Shown here piece by piece: positions 23,935-34,576 of a stretch of 64,000 nucleotides of DNA; within the stretch, counting starts at the first letter, position 1; each line of letters starts with the position of its first letter. The position numbers and the translations under genes were made by a program. Under the pieces are notes generated by a model. It did not search any database. It saw only the letters and a list, made by a program, of their open reading frames with translations, and was not told the DNA's origin. This stretch comes from Warburgia ugandensis (Eukaryota > Streptophyta > Magnoliopsida > Canellales > Canellaceae): the NCBI GenBank assembly GCA_035236585.1, contig CP141127.1:64957495-65021494 (forward strand), given 5' to 3'.

Positions 23935-26337
23935 TATGAAAGTAGATTCATCAGCCTCCGAAGATTTGCACCCCGTGCTTGTGCTGATGAAGAAGATGCA
24001 GCTGAAAGATTTGTAGACGGACTCAACCCAGGACTCAGGAACAGAGTTCTAGGTTTCCAACCTTCCACAGTAGCCAAAGCAGTAGAGATGGCCTCCCTAT
24101 ATGAAAAAGATTATCAAAGGAACCAGGCAATACGAGAAACTAAGAACATCAACGCTATGAAGAACAAAGGAAAGAGACCCTTTCAGTCATCTGGACCTAG
24201 GCCACCTTTCAAGAAGCCGTTTGAAAACAAAGGAAGAAGACCAGACTTGAAGGCATGCCCTAGGTGTAATAGAAATCATCCAGGCAAACCATGTCCCACT
24301 TCCAACATCACTTGCTATAGTTGTGGAGAATTAGGACATTTTTCTAGCAACTGTCCAAAAAGGAAAGTGCAAGAGCATAAAGAAGATCAAGTTCCAAAAA
24401 GCCAAGGACGTGTCTTTGCCCTGACTTCCAGTCAAGCCCAAGCATCAAACGCAGTCGTTGAAGGTATTATTTCTATCTATGATACACCTGCAAAAGTTCT
24501 ATTTGATACAGGCTCCACTCATTCTTTCATATCCTGGGAATTTGCATCATCCTTGGACATTATACCACAAGACCTAGACTTCACTCTAGAAGTCATGACT
24601 CCTATAGGCCAGGCACTCCCCACTTATTCTTATCTCCAGGATGTCCCCATATTGATTAAGCACCATTTGATACATGCCAACCTTATCCACTTAGATATGA
24701 ATGACTTCGACATCATCCTAGGTATGGACTGGTTAGCCTTTCATCAAGCCTTTGTTGATTGTCATCAGAAGCGTGTCACTTTTACCCTACCTAATAGAGA
24801 CACTTTCACCCTCCAAGGAAGAAAGGATTATTCTGGAGCGTGTGTTATCTCTGCCATGAAAGCAATTAAACACATTGCTCAAGGATGCCCCTTCTTCTTA
24901 GCCAAGATTGAATCCGTCAAGAATCCCCAACCAAAGCTTGAGGATGTCGAGGTTGTCCAAGAATTCCCTAATGTATTCCCTGAGGACTTACCAGGTCTAC
25001 CTCCACCAAGGGAAATTGAGTTCATCATTGACCTTATACCCGGTACTTCCCCCATTTCCAAAGCTCCTTACCAAATGGCTCCTGCAAAACTAAGAGAACT
25101 GAAGACCCAGTTACAGGAACTACTTGACAAAGGGTTCATACGACCTAGCGTGTCTCCGTGGGGAGCTCCAATCCTTTTTGTTAAGAAAAAGGATGGCTCC
25201 ATGCGATTGTGCGTAGACTATCGGATGCTGAATAGGGTCACCATTAAAAATAAATACCCTCTTCCCCGAATTGATGATCTTTTCGATCAACTCCAGCCAG
25301 CTAGAGTCTTCTCTAAGATTGATCTACGATCAGGGTACCATCAACTTCGAGTTAGAGAAGAAGATATCCCCAAGACAGCCTTCAGGACTCGATATGGCCA
25401 TTATGAATTCAGAGTGATGTCCTTTGGTTTGACTAATGCTCCAGCCGCGTTTATGGACCTCATGAATAGGGTGTTCAAGGAGTACTTAGACAAATTCATC
25501 ATAGTGTTTGTGGATGATATCTTAATATATTCTGAAACTCCTGAAGACCATATGGAACATCTAAGGATAACATTAAGCACCCTACGAGCACACAAGCTAT
25601 ATGCAAAATTCAGTAAGTGTGAGTTTTGGCTGGAAAAGGTTAATTTCTTAGGACACATTATTTCTCAAGATGGCATAGTAGTTGACCCTACTAAGGTGGA
25701 AACAGTACAGAACTGGGAAAGACCTAAGACAGTCACAGAAATAAGAAGCTTCCTAGGACTTGCCGGATATTATAGGAGATTCATCGAAGGTTTTTCACAA
25801 ATGGCTTTACCTCTAACTAAGCTAACCAGGAAAGACACAAGATTTGAATGGACTGATAAATGTGAGGAAAGCTTCCAAGAACTAAAAAGAAGGTTGACTA
25901 CCGCACCTGTCCTTACCTTACCTTCAGGAAGTAGCGGATTTGAGATATACAGCGATGCCTCGCAACAAGGGCTAGGCTGCGTACTTATGCAACATGGGAA
26001 GGTAATCGCTTATGCTTCTCGACAACTCAAGAAGCATGAAGTCAATTACCCAACCCATGACTTGGAATTAGTAGCCATAGTCTTTGCCTTGCAAATATGG
26101 AGACATTATTTATATGGGGAAAAGTTTGAAGTTTTTATAGATCACAAGAGTCTTAAATATATCTTTTCCCAACAAGACTTAAACATGCGACAAAGAAGAT
26201 GGATGGAATACTTAAAAGACTATGACTTCTCCATTCATTATCACCCTGGAAAAGCTAATGTGGTAGCTGATGCATTAAGCAGAAAAACCCAAGGGATGTG
26301 TGCAAGTTTATTAACTAAGAGATGGAAGCTACTATAA
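23935..26337 (+). CDS. Gag C-terminus, protease, reverse transcriptase and RNase H
   Basis: An open frame of about 800 codons in the same frame as the upstream gag; the first ATG is 24088. The CCHC zinc knuckle [14 protein letters not shown] starts near 24313. The protease active site [10 protein letters not shown] lies near 24505. RT has [16 protein letters not shown] (about 25178), [14 protein letters not shown] and the catalytic FVDDILIYS (about 25507). RNase H follows, with [14 protein letters not shown] (about 25945) and [14 protein letters not shown] (about 26243). All key catalytic residues I can see are present. It ends at TAA 26335; the frame carries on into integrase, so this too is a nonsense mutation. 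Enzymatically the region looks intact, but it cannot be joined to gag without readthrough. Confidence 0.95.
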   Translation, partial: YESRFISLRRFAPRACADEEDAAERFVDGLNPGLRNRVLGFQPSTVAKAVEMASLYEKDYQRNQAIRETKNINAMKNKGKRPFQSSGPRPPFKKPFENKGRRPDLKACPRCNRNHPGKPCPTSNITCYSCGELGHFSSNCPKRKVQEHKEDQVPKSQGRVFALTSSQAQASNAVVEGIISIYDTPAKVLFDTGSTHSFISWEFASSLDIIPQDLDFTLEVMTPIGQALPTYSYLQDVPILIKHHLIHANLIHLDMNDFDIILGMDWLAFHQAFVDCHQKRVTFTLPNRDTFTLQGRKDYSGACVISAMKAIKHIAQGCPFFLAKIESVKNPQPKLEDVEVVQEFPNVFPEDLPGLPPPREIEFIIDLIPGTSPISKAPYQMAPAKLRELKTQLQELLDKGFIRPSVSPWGAPILFVKKKDGSMRLCVDYRMLNRVTIKNKYPLPRIDDLFDQLQPARVFSKIDLRSGYHQLRVREEDIPKTAFRTRYGHYEFRVMSFGLTNAPAAFMDLMNRVFKEYLDKFIIVFVDDILIYSETPEDHMEHLRITLSTLRAHKLYAKFSKCEFWLEKVNFLGHIISQDGIVVDPTKVETVQNWERPKTVTEIRSFLGLAGYYRRFIEGFSQMALPLTKLTRKDTRFEWTDKCEESFQELKRRLTTAPVLTLPSGSSGFEIYSDASQQGLGCVLMQHGKVIAYASRQLKKHEVNYPTHDLELVAIVFALQIWRHYLYGEKFEVFIDHKSLKYIFSQQDLNMRQRRWMEYLKDYDFSIHYHPGKANVVADALSRKTQGMCASLLTKRWKLL

Positions 26338-26793
26338 GAAGTAATCACATGGAAACCAGACATAAGTAAGCACAAGATTATTATGGCAGGTCTAACAATA
26401 AAATCGGCTGTTAATGAAAAAGTTAAGCAAGAACAGAAAGGAGATCCAGATATACAAGCTTTCATAGGAAAACTAGGATTTACAAAAAGGGAAGATGGTA
26501 GCATTTACATGCAAGGAAGATTAGTGGTACCAGCTAATGAAGAGTTAAGACAAGAAATCTTAAAAGAGGCTCATCGGTCCAAGTATACAATACACCCAGG
26601 AGGGACTAAGATGTATCAAGACTTAAAGAAACAATATTGGTGGGATGGTATGAAAAGAGACATAGGGGAATTTGTGGCAAAGTGTTTAACATGTCAACAA
26701 GTAAAGGCTGAACATCAAAGACCTACGGGATTGTTACAACCCTTAAGTTACCCGAATGGAAATGGGACCATATCACAATGGACTTCATTGTAG
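26338..26793 (+). CDS. Integrase zinc-binding domain
   Basis: Same frame as RT/RNase H beyond the TAA; the first ATG is 26383. It contains the HHCC integrase domain: HRSKYTIHPG, KMYQDLKKQYWWDGMKRDI and CLTCQQVK. The frame goes wrong after GLLQPL near 26748 and ends in unrelated residues. The integrase core resumes one frame over, consistent with loss of one base. Confidence 0.9.
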   Translation, partial: EVITWKPDISKHKIIMAGLTIKSAVNEKVKQEQKGDPDIQAFIGKLGFTKREDGSIYMQGRLVVPANEELRQEILKEAHRSKYTIHPGGTKMYQDLKKQYWWDGMKRDIGEFVAKCLTCQQVKAEHQRPTGLLQPLSYPNGNGTISQWTSL

Positions 26794-27347
26794 GGCTACC
26801 CAAGACCTCTAAGGGTCATGACATGATATGGGTAATTGTTGATAGATTAACTAAGACAGCCTATTTCCTTCCTATACGTCATACCCAATCCACTGACAGC
26901 CTATCTCAGCTATACATCAAAGAGATAGTAAGTCTACATGGTATACCCCTTAGTATCACTTCAGATAGGGATAGCCGCTTCACTTCACAACTCTGGAAGT
27001 CTGTCCAAAAATCCTTAGGATCTTCCTTGAACTATAGCACAGCCTTCCATCCACAGACCGATGGACAGTCAGAGCGCACAATCCAGATAGTCGAAGATAT
27101 GTTGCGAACTTGTTCCCTTGATTGGAAGCAGAGTTGGGATGAAAACCTACTGCTAGTCGAGTTTGCGTACAACAATAGCTTTCAGTCAAGCATTGGCATG
27201 GCTCCATACGAGGCGCTCTATGGGAGACCCTGTCGATCACCCACCAGTTGGAGTGAAGTTGGAGAATCCAGGGTGCTCCAGTCCGAGCTGGTAGAGCAAT
27301 GTGCTGAGAAGGTCAGACTCATAAGAAGCCGCCTCCTCACAGCTTAA
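26778..27347 (+). CDS. Integrase catalytic core
   Basis: 189 codons. The D-D-E triad is visible: VIVDRLTKTAYF, SITSDRDSRF and HPQTDGQSERTIQ. It is followed by VEFAYNNSFQSSIGMAPYEALYG, the usual GPY-proximal block. The domain inserts element DNA into the chromosome. The frame ends at TAA 27345 in the middle of a conserved stretch, since residues typical of the next segment (QKSYADRRR) follow in frame, so the stop is a mutation. Confidence 0.95.
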   Translation: MDFIVGLPKTSKGHDMIWVIVDRLTKTAYFLPIRHTQSTDSLSQLYIKEIVSLHGIPLSITSDRDSRFTSQLWKSVQKSLGSSLNYSTAFHPQTDGQSERTIQIVEDMLRTCSLDWKQSWDENLLLVEFAYNNSFQSSIGMAPYEALYGRPCRSPTSWSEVGESRVLQSELVEQCAEKVRLIRSRLLTA

Positions 27348-27812
27348 AGCTGCCAAAAGAGCTATGCTGATCGAAGGAGGAGACCATTGGAATTCGACAT
27401 AGGAGAGCACGTTTTCCTAAAGATATCTCCCACAAAGGAGTTATAAGGTTTGGTATCGAAGGCAAGCTTAGTCCGTGTTACATAGGACCTTGCGAAATCC
27501 TGGAGAAAGTGGGAAAAGTGGCCTACAGGATCGCGCTACCCTTAGCTATCCGAAGTGCATAACGTATTCCATGTGTCTATGCTAAGGAGGTACGTGCCTA
27601 ACCCCGCTCATGTCATCGACCAGGTACCCATAGAGATGACGGAGGATCTCAGATTAGAGACAAGACCAATTGAGATTCGAGATCCTAAGAATAAGAAGCT
27701 GCGAAATAAGGACATACTCATAGTCAAAGTTTTGTGGAGAAATGCGCACATGGAAGAAGAAACTTGGGAACTGGAGCCAGAAATGCGAGAAAAGTACCCC
27801 GAGATCTTTTGA
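27348..27812 (+). pseudogene. Integrase C-terminus and chromodomain-like tail
   Basis: Two frame changes (near 27438 and 27545) break this part. Recognisable blocks are EFDIGEHVFLKISPTK, GKLSP.YIGP, EVHNVFHVSMLRRYVP and the final open stretch 27555-27812, which ends VKVLWRNAHMEEETWELE..M...YPEIF. That last block is the chromodomain-like tail of Tekay/Del integrases, which directs insertion toward marked chromatin in related elements. The stop at 27810-27812 is probably the natural one. Confidence 0.85.
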
Positions 27813-27848
27813 CTGTATATAGTAGAATTTCGGGGGAGAAATTCCCCT

Positions 27849-27861
27849 AAGGGGGTTAGAA
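27849..27861 (+). other. Polypurine tract of element 3
   Basis: AAGGGGGTTAGAA directly precedes the 3' LTR and follows GAATTTCGGGGGAGAAATTC, the conserved sequence after pol. Confidence 0.85.
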
Positions 27862-30550
27862 TGTAATGACTCCAATTTTATAATATTGAAATTCCAAGTT
27901 TAGCAATGAAAAGTTCAGTTTTAAAGAAAAGGGCATTTTGGTCATTTCACTAGTTTCCTTAACTAAACCTAGTAATTTGGTCCTAAAAGTGGTTCCATTA
28001 GATGCGTCTCAGAAAAACAAATCCAACAAGACCAAAATCACCCAAAACGGAGTTAAAATGAGCAAGACATGGCCCTTTGAAGTTCAGGGGCAAAATTGTA
28101 AATTTCACAAAAAAGACTTAACCTGAAAAACACAGGTCCCCGTTTTGATATGGGCACCCCGTCATTTTCAAGCTCCTAGAGGCTTCTAGAACAGTGGTGT
28201 TTCAAGGAGAAACCACCCCATTCTGGAGGTTTCCCCACCGACATTCAAAGGCGGTTAGAACCCCTCCAGAACCCTCTTTAAAAGCTCTATAAATAGAGCT
28301 CTTGGGTGCCTCTAATGGAAGCCCAAAACCTTGGAGAAAACCCATCACGGAGCAGTGACCAAGAGGGAAAAACGTGGAGAGAAAACCACCCACGAAGCAG
28401 GTATGCTCAAAAACTCCCCAAACCCATCTCACCCATAGTCCTAGGCTCAATTCCCCTAAGTTTTTGCATGAAAAACCATGCAAAACGGAGCCTGGGAGAG
28501 CCACCAAGGACCCTGGGACGTCCCCAGGGCCACACTAGTTTGACAGTGTTGAACCAGGGTGACCTAAGGATGACCCAAGTCTCTAACAGGCGGGATGATC
28601 CAATAGGAACGTCCCACGTCGACGCAGGTCGACGTCCGTTTGAAAAACCAAACGGGCGCGTCCAGGGACGCGCCCGCTAAAAGGACAGACGGGCGGAGTT
28701 GTCTCGCGCGTCTGCAGATGTGCCCGCTGAGGCTCGTGCCACAGACGCGCAACGTGCTAGTGCACGTCAAATTTTTGTTACTTAAGGAAGCAGGGCGCAT
28801 GACGCTGACGCGCAGCGCCCTAGCATTCCGACTTTTTGTCTTTAAATACTCTATGTACATACAATACTAAAACGCTTATAACTTGAGATCTAGAGCTCCA
28901 ATTGAGGTGCCGCAAAAGGTGTTGTGTTCGTATCGACGAGGCGGACACATCTAAATGATAAAATCCCTGATCAAGGCCCAATCAAAGTAGGGCATGACCC
29001 TTAGAATAGGATGGTGGCGCGTGGCCACTAGAACTTTGGAAAACTGAGGATACCAAGGCCCAAGTAGGACCTTAGGACACCCATAGGCATAGGGATGGAC
29101 CCCTAATGCCTAAGTAAGAAGACCAAACTACTCTAAACTCATCAAAGATAGGTTAAACTAAACTTGAGTCCCCAAACCATGTTCAGGAGCGTACAAGGAC
29201 AAAGGGGTTAACGCGACCTAGTCAGGTAGGTGCTCTATCACTATTAGATTCTTTTAAAAGAACTATTGTTATTTGAGAACATATGTTTTAGATATATGAC
29301 TTGATTTGCATGTGATTTGCATGAATTAATTCAGCATGCATGTTAAATGCTTTGTACATAGACATGTTTTGAAATGACTGCATATACATTATGCACATAT
29401 ATGTGTTGCAAACAAGTGCATGCATTGCATGATTTAAGTACTTGCAAAGATTGCATGTCCTTGAGGGTTGCCAAAAGACGCTGGAGTGCCGAGGCCAGGC
29501 AGTTGTGAGGGACCCAAAAGAGGACAAGTTTTAACAAAAGGTTTTGACTTATCTTATGTGATTTGGGCAAGTAAGCCCGTGGGTGCTATGCCGAGGGGTC
29601 TGGGTTGGCCACCCGGCCTCTACCACTAATAGGTGGATGGGTACCACGCCCAAAAAGAGGCAAGTCCCTACGTCGACTGCATGTGGTACAGGAGGCTACC
29701 ACTGGTGTCACGGCACTAGGTCTACGTGTCAAAGGCCCCGTGGAGGCTATGACCGAGTGTCCTCAGGTACCCGGGGACCACACGGCGAGGAGGTTGTGGG
29801 CATAGTAGACCCTATGGTTTGATGAGTTATGTGCATTTCATATAGCATGATATGAGGTTGGTCGACCATACCATACTAGAGGTCCATGAGTTGGACTCCA
29901 TGAAGCATCTATTGCATATCATGATGTCATCATATATATATATATGATACTTTCAGTTTTGGATTATGTGATCTTTTAAGTTATGAGAATTTCAGTTGAT
30001 TATGGATTCTTATACTGATATTGAACTCGAGTATTCAAACATACGCATATTTTGAATTTCAGTTGATTATGGATTCTTATACTGATATTGAACTCAAGTA
30101 TTCAAACATATGCATGTTTTGAATGAGCATATGATTTTGAAACATCTCATGCATTTATAAAACTAGTAGTGATAGGCTCCTACTGAGTATATTATATACT
30201 CACTCAATCCTCAACATTTTTTAGATACAAAGTAAATTCTTAAGGGCAAGGAACGTTTGTACTAGAAGACACAGACTAAGTACAAGTAAGTAAACCCCTA
30301 TCTTATCTTTCAATGTTACTTGATTGTAGTTACTCTCTAATAGCTGGGGTTGTGACTAACACTTTCTTGGGAACGATATTGATTTAAACTTTGCCATGGC
30401 TAAATTATTGGAGAATGTGTTTTCACACTCGGGGTTTTTATGAAAGGTTGTTTTCCAAATGAAAAAGATTTTCATGCATTTCATATTTATAAAACAGGAG
30501 ATCTCGCCTTTTTATCAACATTGCATCATATAAAAACCCAGGTCGTGACA
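27862..30550 (+). repeat. 3' LTR of element 3
   Basis: 2689 bp, collinear with the 5' LTR. Differences include an 11-bp insertion near 28050, a shorter TA tract (29934-29946) and scattered transitions, many at CpG. It shares the internal 73-bp direct repeat and the TATA box at 28288-28295. Frames here mirror those of the 5' LTR and are not genes. Confidence 0.95.
28288..28295 (+). promoter_or_regulatory. TATA box in 3' LTR of element 3
   Basis: TATAAATA in the same palindromic context as at 21006. In this position it could drive transcription out of the element into the right flank. Confidence 0.5.
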
Positions 30551-30585
30551 GTTTCACAACAACAATATAGTCTGCTTTGGCTGCC
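30551..30585 (-). mobile_element. Continuation of the TRIM 5' LTR
   Basis: ACAACAACAATATAGTCTGC, followed by TTTGGCTGCC, matches 20283-20316 of the TRIM 3' LTR and continues the copy interrupted at 20589. Similarity ends near 30585, so only about 50 bp of this LTR survive in total. Confidence 0.7.
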
Positions 30586-31045
30586 CATACAACCTTGATC
30601 TTATCAAGGTTGCTACCCTTAGTAATTAATTTATCATGCTCATAGCAGCTCAGTTAATTATATATTATCTGAAAGCAATAAATGTGCCGTAAAATGCAAG
30701 AAAAAGCAATAAACTAATGCACAAATTCTAATTAAAACACAACATTTGTTATAAAATGCACACTATACGCTATCGATAACCATTCATAATACAAAACTAA
30801 TTTAATATGCAAAGTCCTAGTCTAGGAAATGTAAGGAGTTAGGATGCACACAGTGGAGTCCTAGATAAAGACTTCTCACACAAGGGTGAAACCATTTACA
30901 AACCTTCTCCTCTTCCAAGTTAAGATGGTTTACCCTTGGCCTATATTATTACAAACATTTTTTAAAATGAATTTTAATTTAAATAAAATAAATTTATGTC
31001 CTCATTAAAATTCACTAAAAAATAAAAATAATGTAACCTATCCTA
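30586..31045. other. Unassigned sequence between TRIM and satellite
   Basis: AT-rich sequence with no recognisable gene, repeat or terminal structure. Confidence 0.4.
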
Positions 31046-31085
31046 ATTTAATTCTTAGCAGGAGAGTACTCAAAAATGACAAGTG

Positions 31086-31125
<40 letters not shown>

Positions 31126-32275
31126 AAGCATAAAACCCACTTTGCAAGGCATCAACACTAAAACCCTAGAAGGATAAGTAACTCAATATCTCCAACACAC
31201 AGATTTCAACATTACTAATTTAAACTATTAATTCTCATATTTCTAAACCAAATCGTATGATGCCAACAAAGAGTTTACAACAGGCCAAAAATCCCATAGA
31301 GTAACTCACTAACAAAAGGCATGGGGGTTATCTAAGCAAAACCCTAACAAGATATGAAACATCTTATTATTCAAAGGAAACATAAGAAGCTATTATACAA
31401 AATTAACTACAATCTATACAAGAAAAAACAAAACAGCTACAAAAACTTCAACATCACATGAAATTGGTTTCAAAAGAAAAAAGGGACTAAGAAAGCCATC
31501 CGCAAACTACTTATGAAATTCAAGTACCAATTAATTATTGTTCGCCAGACAATCGTCCCTATGCAATTCCATATAGAATCATACATCAGAAATTTAGTAA
31601 TTCCTCTAGCAGAAATTTCAACCATGCGCATATGATCAATGTACAATAAACAACAAGAAAATAAGAAGATTAGAGAACTATTGATGTCATGACCACATTG
31701 TGGAATTGCCAAATTTTGAACAATATCTTAAAGCAACATAACATTAAGCTTGACTAAACCAATGTCTCCAAATATATCCTGAAATTTGACACTACAAAGA
31801 TTATTGCCAACCCTACATACTGAGGAACACAATCTAATTTCCATATTAGCTAAGAGATCAGTTAACAATCAACACAAACAACAAGTACATAAAAGTAAAA
31901 ACATGGCCTCGCAACCTAACTCCCCAATCAACATTCACAAGTTGAGGAAACACTAAAAAACTCAACAACTGATTTTAATTCTCAAAAAGAAAAGACAAAA
32001 TGATGCTTGATTGTTCTAGCACGAAAGTACTCTAGAATGACATTGACCCAAAAAAAAGCAACACAAATCCCACTTTTCAAGATATCAAATGTTGACGAGT
32101 AAATCCACATATACAATTCACAAATTTCAACATTATGAATTTGAAATTTTTAAATCTAGATATTTCTAAACTAAATCATGTAACACTGAGAAAGAATTCA
32201 AAGCAGGTTGAAACGCGCCAGTGTTATTCTTTAACAAAAGGCATGGAGATTATCCAAGACAATCTCAAGCAAAGA
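31046..32275. repeat. Long satellite array, segment 1
   Basis: First segment of an array whose monomers are about 820-925 bp. It enters in a type A monomer at GCAGGAGAGTACTCAAAAATG and passes into a type B monomer (marker: AACATGGCCTCGCAACC near 31905). A 38-base poly(A) lies at 31086-31123. It is interrupted at 32275 by the endogenous virus. The reverse-strand frame at 31470-31712 recurs in other monomers only as broken pieces, so I do not call a gene. Confidence 0.85.
31086..31123. repeat. Poly(A) tract
   Basis: Thirty-eight A residues at the position where other type A monomers carry only a short A-run before the AAAGCAC motif. Confidence 0.95.
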
Positions 32276-32299
32276 TATATATATATATATATATATATA
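32275..32299. repeat. (TA)n at left virus junction
   Basis: A 25-bp alternating AT run between satellite sequence and the first capsid codons. Confidence 0.9.
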
Positions 32300-32300
32300 C

Positions 32301-33006
32301 AGAGAGGAAAATGATATTTATCTGCAAAATGAATATAGGGCCAACTCGATCTATGAATGGAACATAGATGGAATGATTGAAAATCAAATTTACCAGATAG
32401 TACATAGATTTCGCATGTACTCTACTGTCTATAAAGCTAGAGGTAATACTGACAGGCAAATTGCTCAAATGATTACGGCAGGTTTCACTAGAAACCTCAA
32501 AGGCTGGTGGGACAATGTAATGAATACATCCCAGAGAGAAGAAATCCTTAATACAGTCAAACCTAAACCAAATACTAGTCAGTTTAGAGAAGATGCTGTT
32601 TATACACTTGTCTGTACAATAATGCAACACTTTACTGGAAGCATCCAGTCTCAATTTGAAAACTTTAGGGGCACTCTTACAAAACCTTAGGTGTCCTTCC
32701 CTCACTCATTTTCGCTACTATAAGGATGTTTTCCTAGCCAGAGTACTTCATCTTGGTGATGCAAGACAAACCTACTAGAAATAGAAATTTATTAAAGGAC
32801 TTCCATATTTGTTTGCAACCAGGGTAAAGAATTCTCTTAAAACCCAATATGGTGGGGAAATCCCCTGTGAAGCTCTAACATATGGACAATTAGTCCATTC
32901 TTGTATCAATGAAGGAATTTCTCTTTGTAACAAAATCAAGTTACGAAATCAACCTAAAAGAGAACGGATAACAAAGAAAAAACAATTAGGAGAATTTTGT
33001 CAATAG
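32301..33006 (+). pseudogene. Viral capsid-protein region, broken
   Basis: Two frames cover it: 32301-32690 (first ATG 32373) and, after a frame change near 32680, 32692-33006, which carries two further stops at 32776 and 32782. The recognisable capsid blocks are WNIDG, IAQMITAGFT and LKGWWDN, typical of Caulimoviridae capsid proteins of the petuvirus/florendovirus side. The upstream part, including any movement protein, is absent. The copy cannot make a complete product. Confidence 0.75.
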
Positions 33007-33018
33007 TTTGCCATAGAC

Positions 33019-33228
33019 ATGCCTAAGATCAAAACTCCTAAGAAAGAAAGGAAACAATATGTTCCTAAAAGAAAGAAAAAAAATTCTAAAAAACACAATG
33101 AAAAGTTTAAGGAAATTAAAAATCCAAAAACTAGAAAAATATCTTATAGAAAGGATAAGTCCAAAATAAAATGTTACAAATGTGGAAAACTAGGACACAC
33201 AGCCAATAGATGTTGGACGCAAAGATAA
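33019..33228 (+). pseudogene. Viral basic region with CCHC zinc knuckle
   Basis: The Lys-rich segment is followed by CYKCGKLGHTANRC (from 33172), the nucleic-acid-binding knuckle at the end of pararetroviral capsid proteins. It is in the same frame as the preceding capsid part, from which a TAG at 33004 separates it. It ends at a TAA (33226-33228); acidic, Ser/Glu-rich residues follow in frame. Confidence 0.8.
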
Positions 33229-33562
33229 ATTTCCAAACTTCAAATTGATGAAGAAGTGAAACAAAAACTTTATAAGATTATTCTTAATTCTTCTGAATAT
33301 GAATCAGTTGAATATGAATACTCTTCTTCAAGTTCAGAAGAAGAACCTTGTTGTAATCAGTGTAATACACTAACCAAGGATGCTGAATACTGAAAATCAA
33401 TAATTGACATGAATAATTTGTCTATTAACATTTTATCCCAATCTCAAGCTGATCTTCTTGATGTAATAGCAAAAATAGAAGATAAAGAACTTAGAACTTT
33501 GCTTCTGGGAAAATTATAAAGAACGGCCAGAGAAAATAATAGACACAGACAATGTTTATAAA

Positions 33563-34576
33563 ATGTCTGAAGTAACAAAAAGACTAGGTAAGAAACCAGT
33601 TTTGAATACAACTATTTCAACGCAAGACTTGAAACATGAGATTAATAATCTCAAAATAGAAATTGTGTTATTAAAAATTGAAAATAAACTTCTACATCAA
33701 AGGATAACATACTTAGAGAAGCCACCTGCAGTAATAGGAGAAACATCTAAAATTGTAGATGCTTTTGATCCCAAACCACAATACCTTGACTTAATAAGAC
33801 AAGTCATTTCTCAAAAATGGTATATTAATATTATTATATCTGTTGCTGGTGAATGGTACCAAACTAATCTTATTGCTTTAGTAGATAGTGGTGCAGATAT
33901 AAGTTGCATCCAAGAAGGTTTGGTTCCAACCAAATATTTTGAAAAAACCTCTCAAAGTCTTACTTCAACTAGTAATAACAAGCTGAAAATTAATTTTAAA
34001 CTTAACAATGCAGTTGTCTGCAATGACAATATTTGCATTCCAACTCCTTTTTTATTAGTCAAGGACTTACATCATCATGTTATTTTAGGTACTCCATTCC
34101 TGTATAATAGTATGCCAATTGACAAAATCGATACTGCTGGTATCTATTTCACAAAAGAAGATCGACAATTCTCTTTTAAATTTATAACTGATCCGAAAAC
34201 TCATCTGCTTAATGAAGCATGTAGAATTCTGTTAAAGGAAAAACAGATAAATTTCATCAAAGAAGAAATAACTTACCATGATGTCCAGAATAATATCCAG
34301 GACAAAATATTCCAGCAAAAGGTTAAAAATCTTCTTCATACATTTTCGGAAGACCTTTGCAATGATTTAACCAATGCTTTTTGGAATAGAAAAATTCATT
34401 GTGTTACCCTTCCTTATATAGAGGAATTTTCTGAGGATAATATCCCTACAAAAGCTAGGCCAACACAAATGAACTATGCTTACATAGAGTTGTGTAAAAA
34501 TGAAATCTCTAATCTTGTTAATAAAAAGTTAATCCGTAGTTCATCTTCTCCCTGGAGTTGTACTGCCTTTACGTAA
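33563..34576 (+). CDS. Viral protease and start of reverse transcriptase
   Basis: An open stretch of 337 codons in a frame different from the knuckle region. The first third is Lys/Glu/Leu-rich and looks coiled-coil-like (about residues 25-55). The retroviral-type protease site LVDSGADISC lies near 33880, with VILGTPFL, the usual flap-distal block, near 34080. The end enters the RT fingers (KKLIRSSSSPWS), then leaves frame near 34560. The protease would process the viral polyprotein. The reading frame is open but is isolated from the parts on either side. Confidence 0.85.
   Translation: MSEVTKRLGKKPVLNTTISTQDLKHEINNLKIEIVLLKIENKLLHQRITYLEKPPAVIGETSKIVDAFDPKPQYLDLIRQVISQKWYINIIISVAGEWYQTNLIALVDSGADISCIQEGLVPTKYFEKTSQSLTSTSNNKLKINFKLNNAVVCNDNICIPTPFLLVKDLHHHVILGTPFLYNSMPIDKIDTAGIYFTKEDRQFSFKFITDPKTHLLNEACRILLKEKQINFIKEEITYHDVQNNIQDKIFQQKVKNLLHTFSEDLCNDLTNAFWNRKIHCVTLPYIEEFSEDNIPTKARPTQMNYAYIELCKNEISNLVNKKLIRSSSSPWSCTAFT

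Larger units (their letters stand above)
23413..27812 (+). pseudogene. Gag-pol polyprotein of element 3, interrupted
   Basis: One reading frame runs from ATG 23413 to 26337 with an in-frame TAG at 23932. It continues past a TAA at 26335 to about 26750. After a one-base frame change, integrase continues to a TAA at 27345, with two more frame changes near 27438 and 27545, and a final stop at 27810-27812. Order: gag, CCHC knuckle, aspartic protease, RT, RNase H, integrase, chromodomain-like tail. This is the Ty3 order (integrase after RNase H) and the single-frame gag-pol arrangement of plant chromoviruses. The two early stops and TAA 27345 are each explainable by a single transition or similar point change. 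Confidence 0.95.
20590..30550 (+). mobile_element. Ty3/gypsy Tekay-like chromovirus, near full length (element 3)
   Basis: The element is 9961 bp with LTRs at 20590-23272 and 27862-30550. Both start TGTAATGACTCC and end CGTGACA. An initiator tRNA-Met PBS lies at 23275, a polypurine tract precedes the 3' LTR, and gag-pol is in the expected order. The flanking 5-mers are GTCTC (20585-20589) and GTTTC (30551-30555), a target duplication with one difference. It has landed in the 5' LTR of a TRIM: the TRIM sequence continues in register on the two sides. The long LTR and a chromodomain-like end point to the Tekay/Del clade. Several stops and frameshifts make it non-autonomous. The LTRs differ at roughly 6% in the one stretch (about 285 bp) I compared, so the insertion is not recent. 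Confidence 0.95.
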
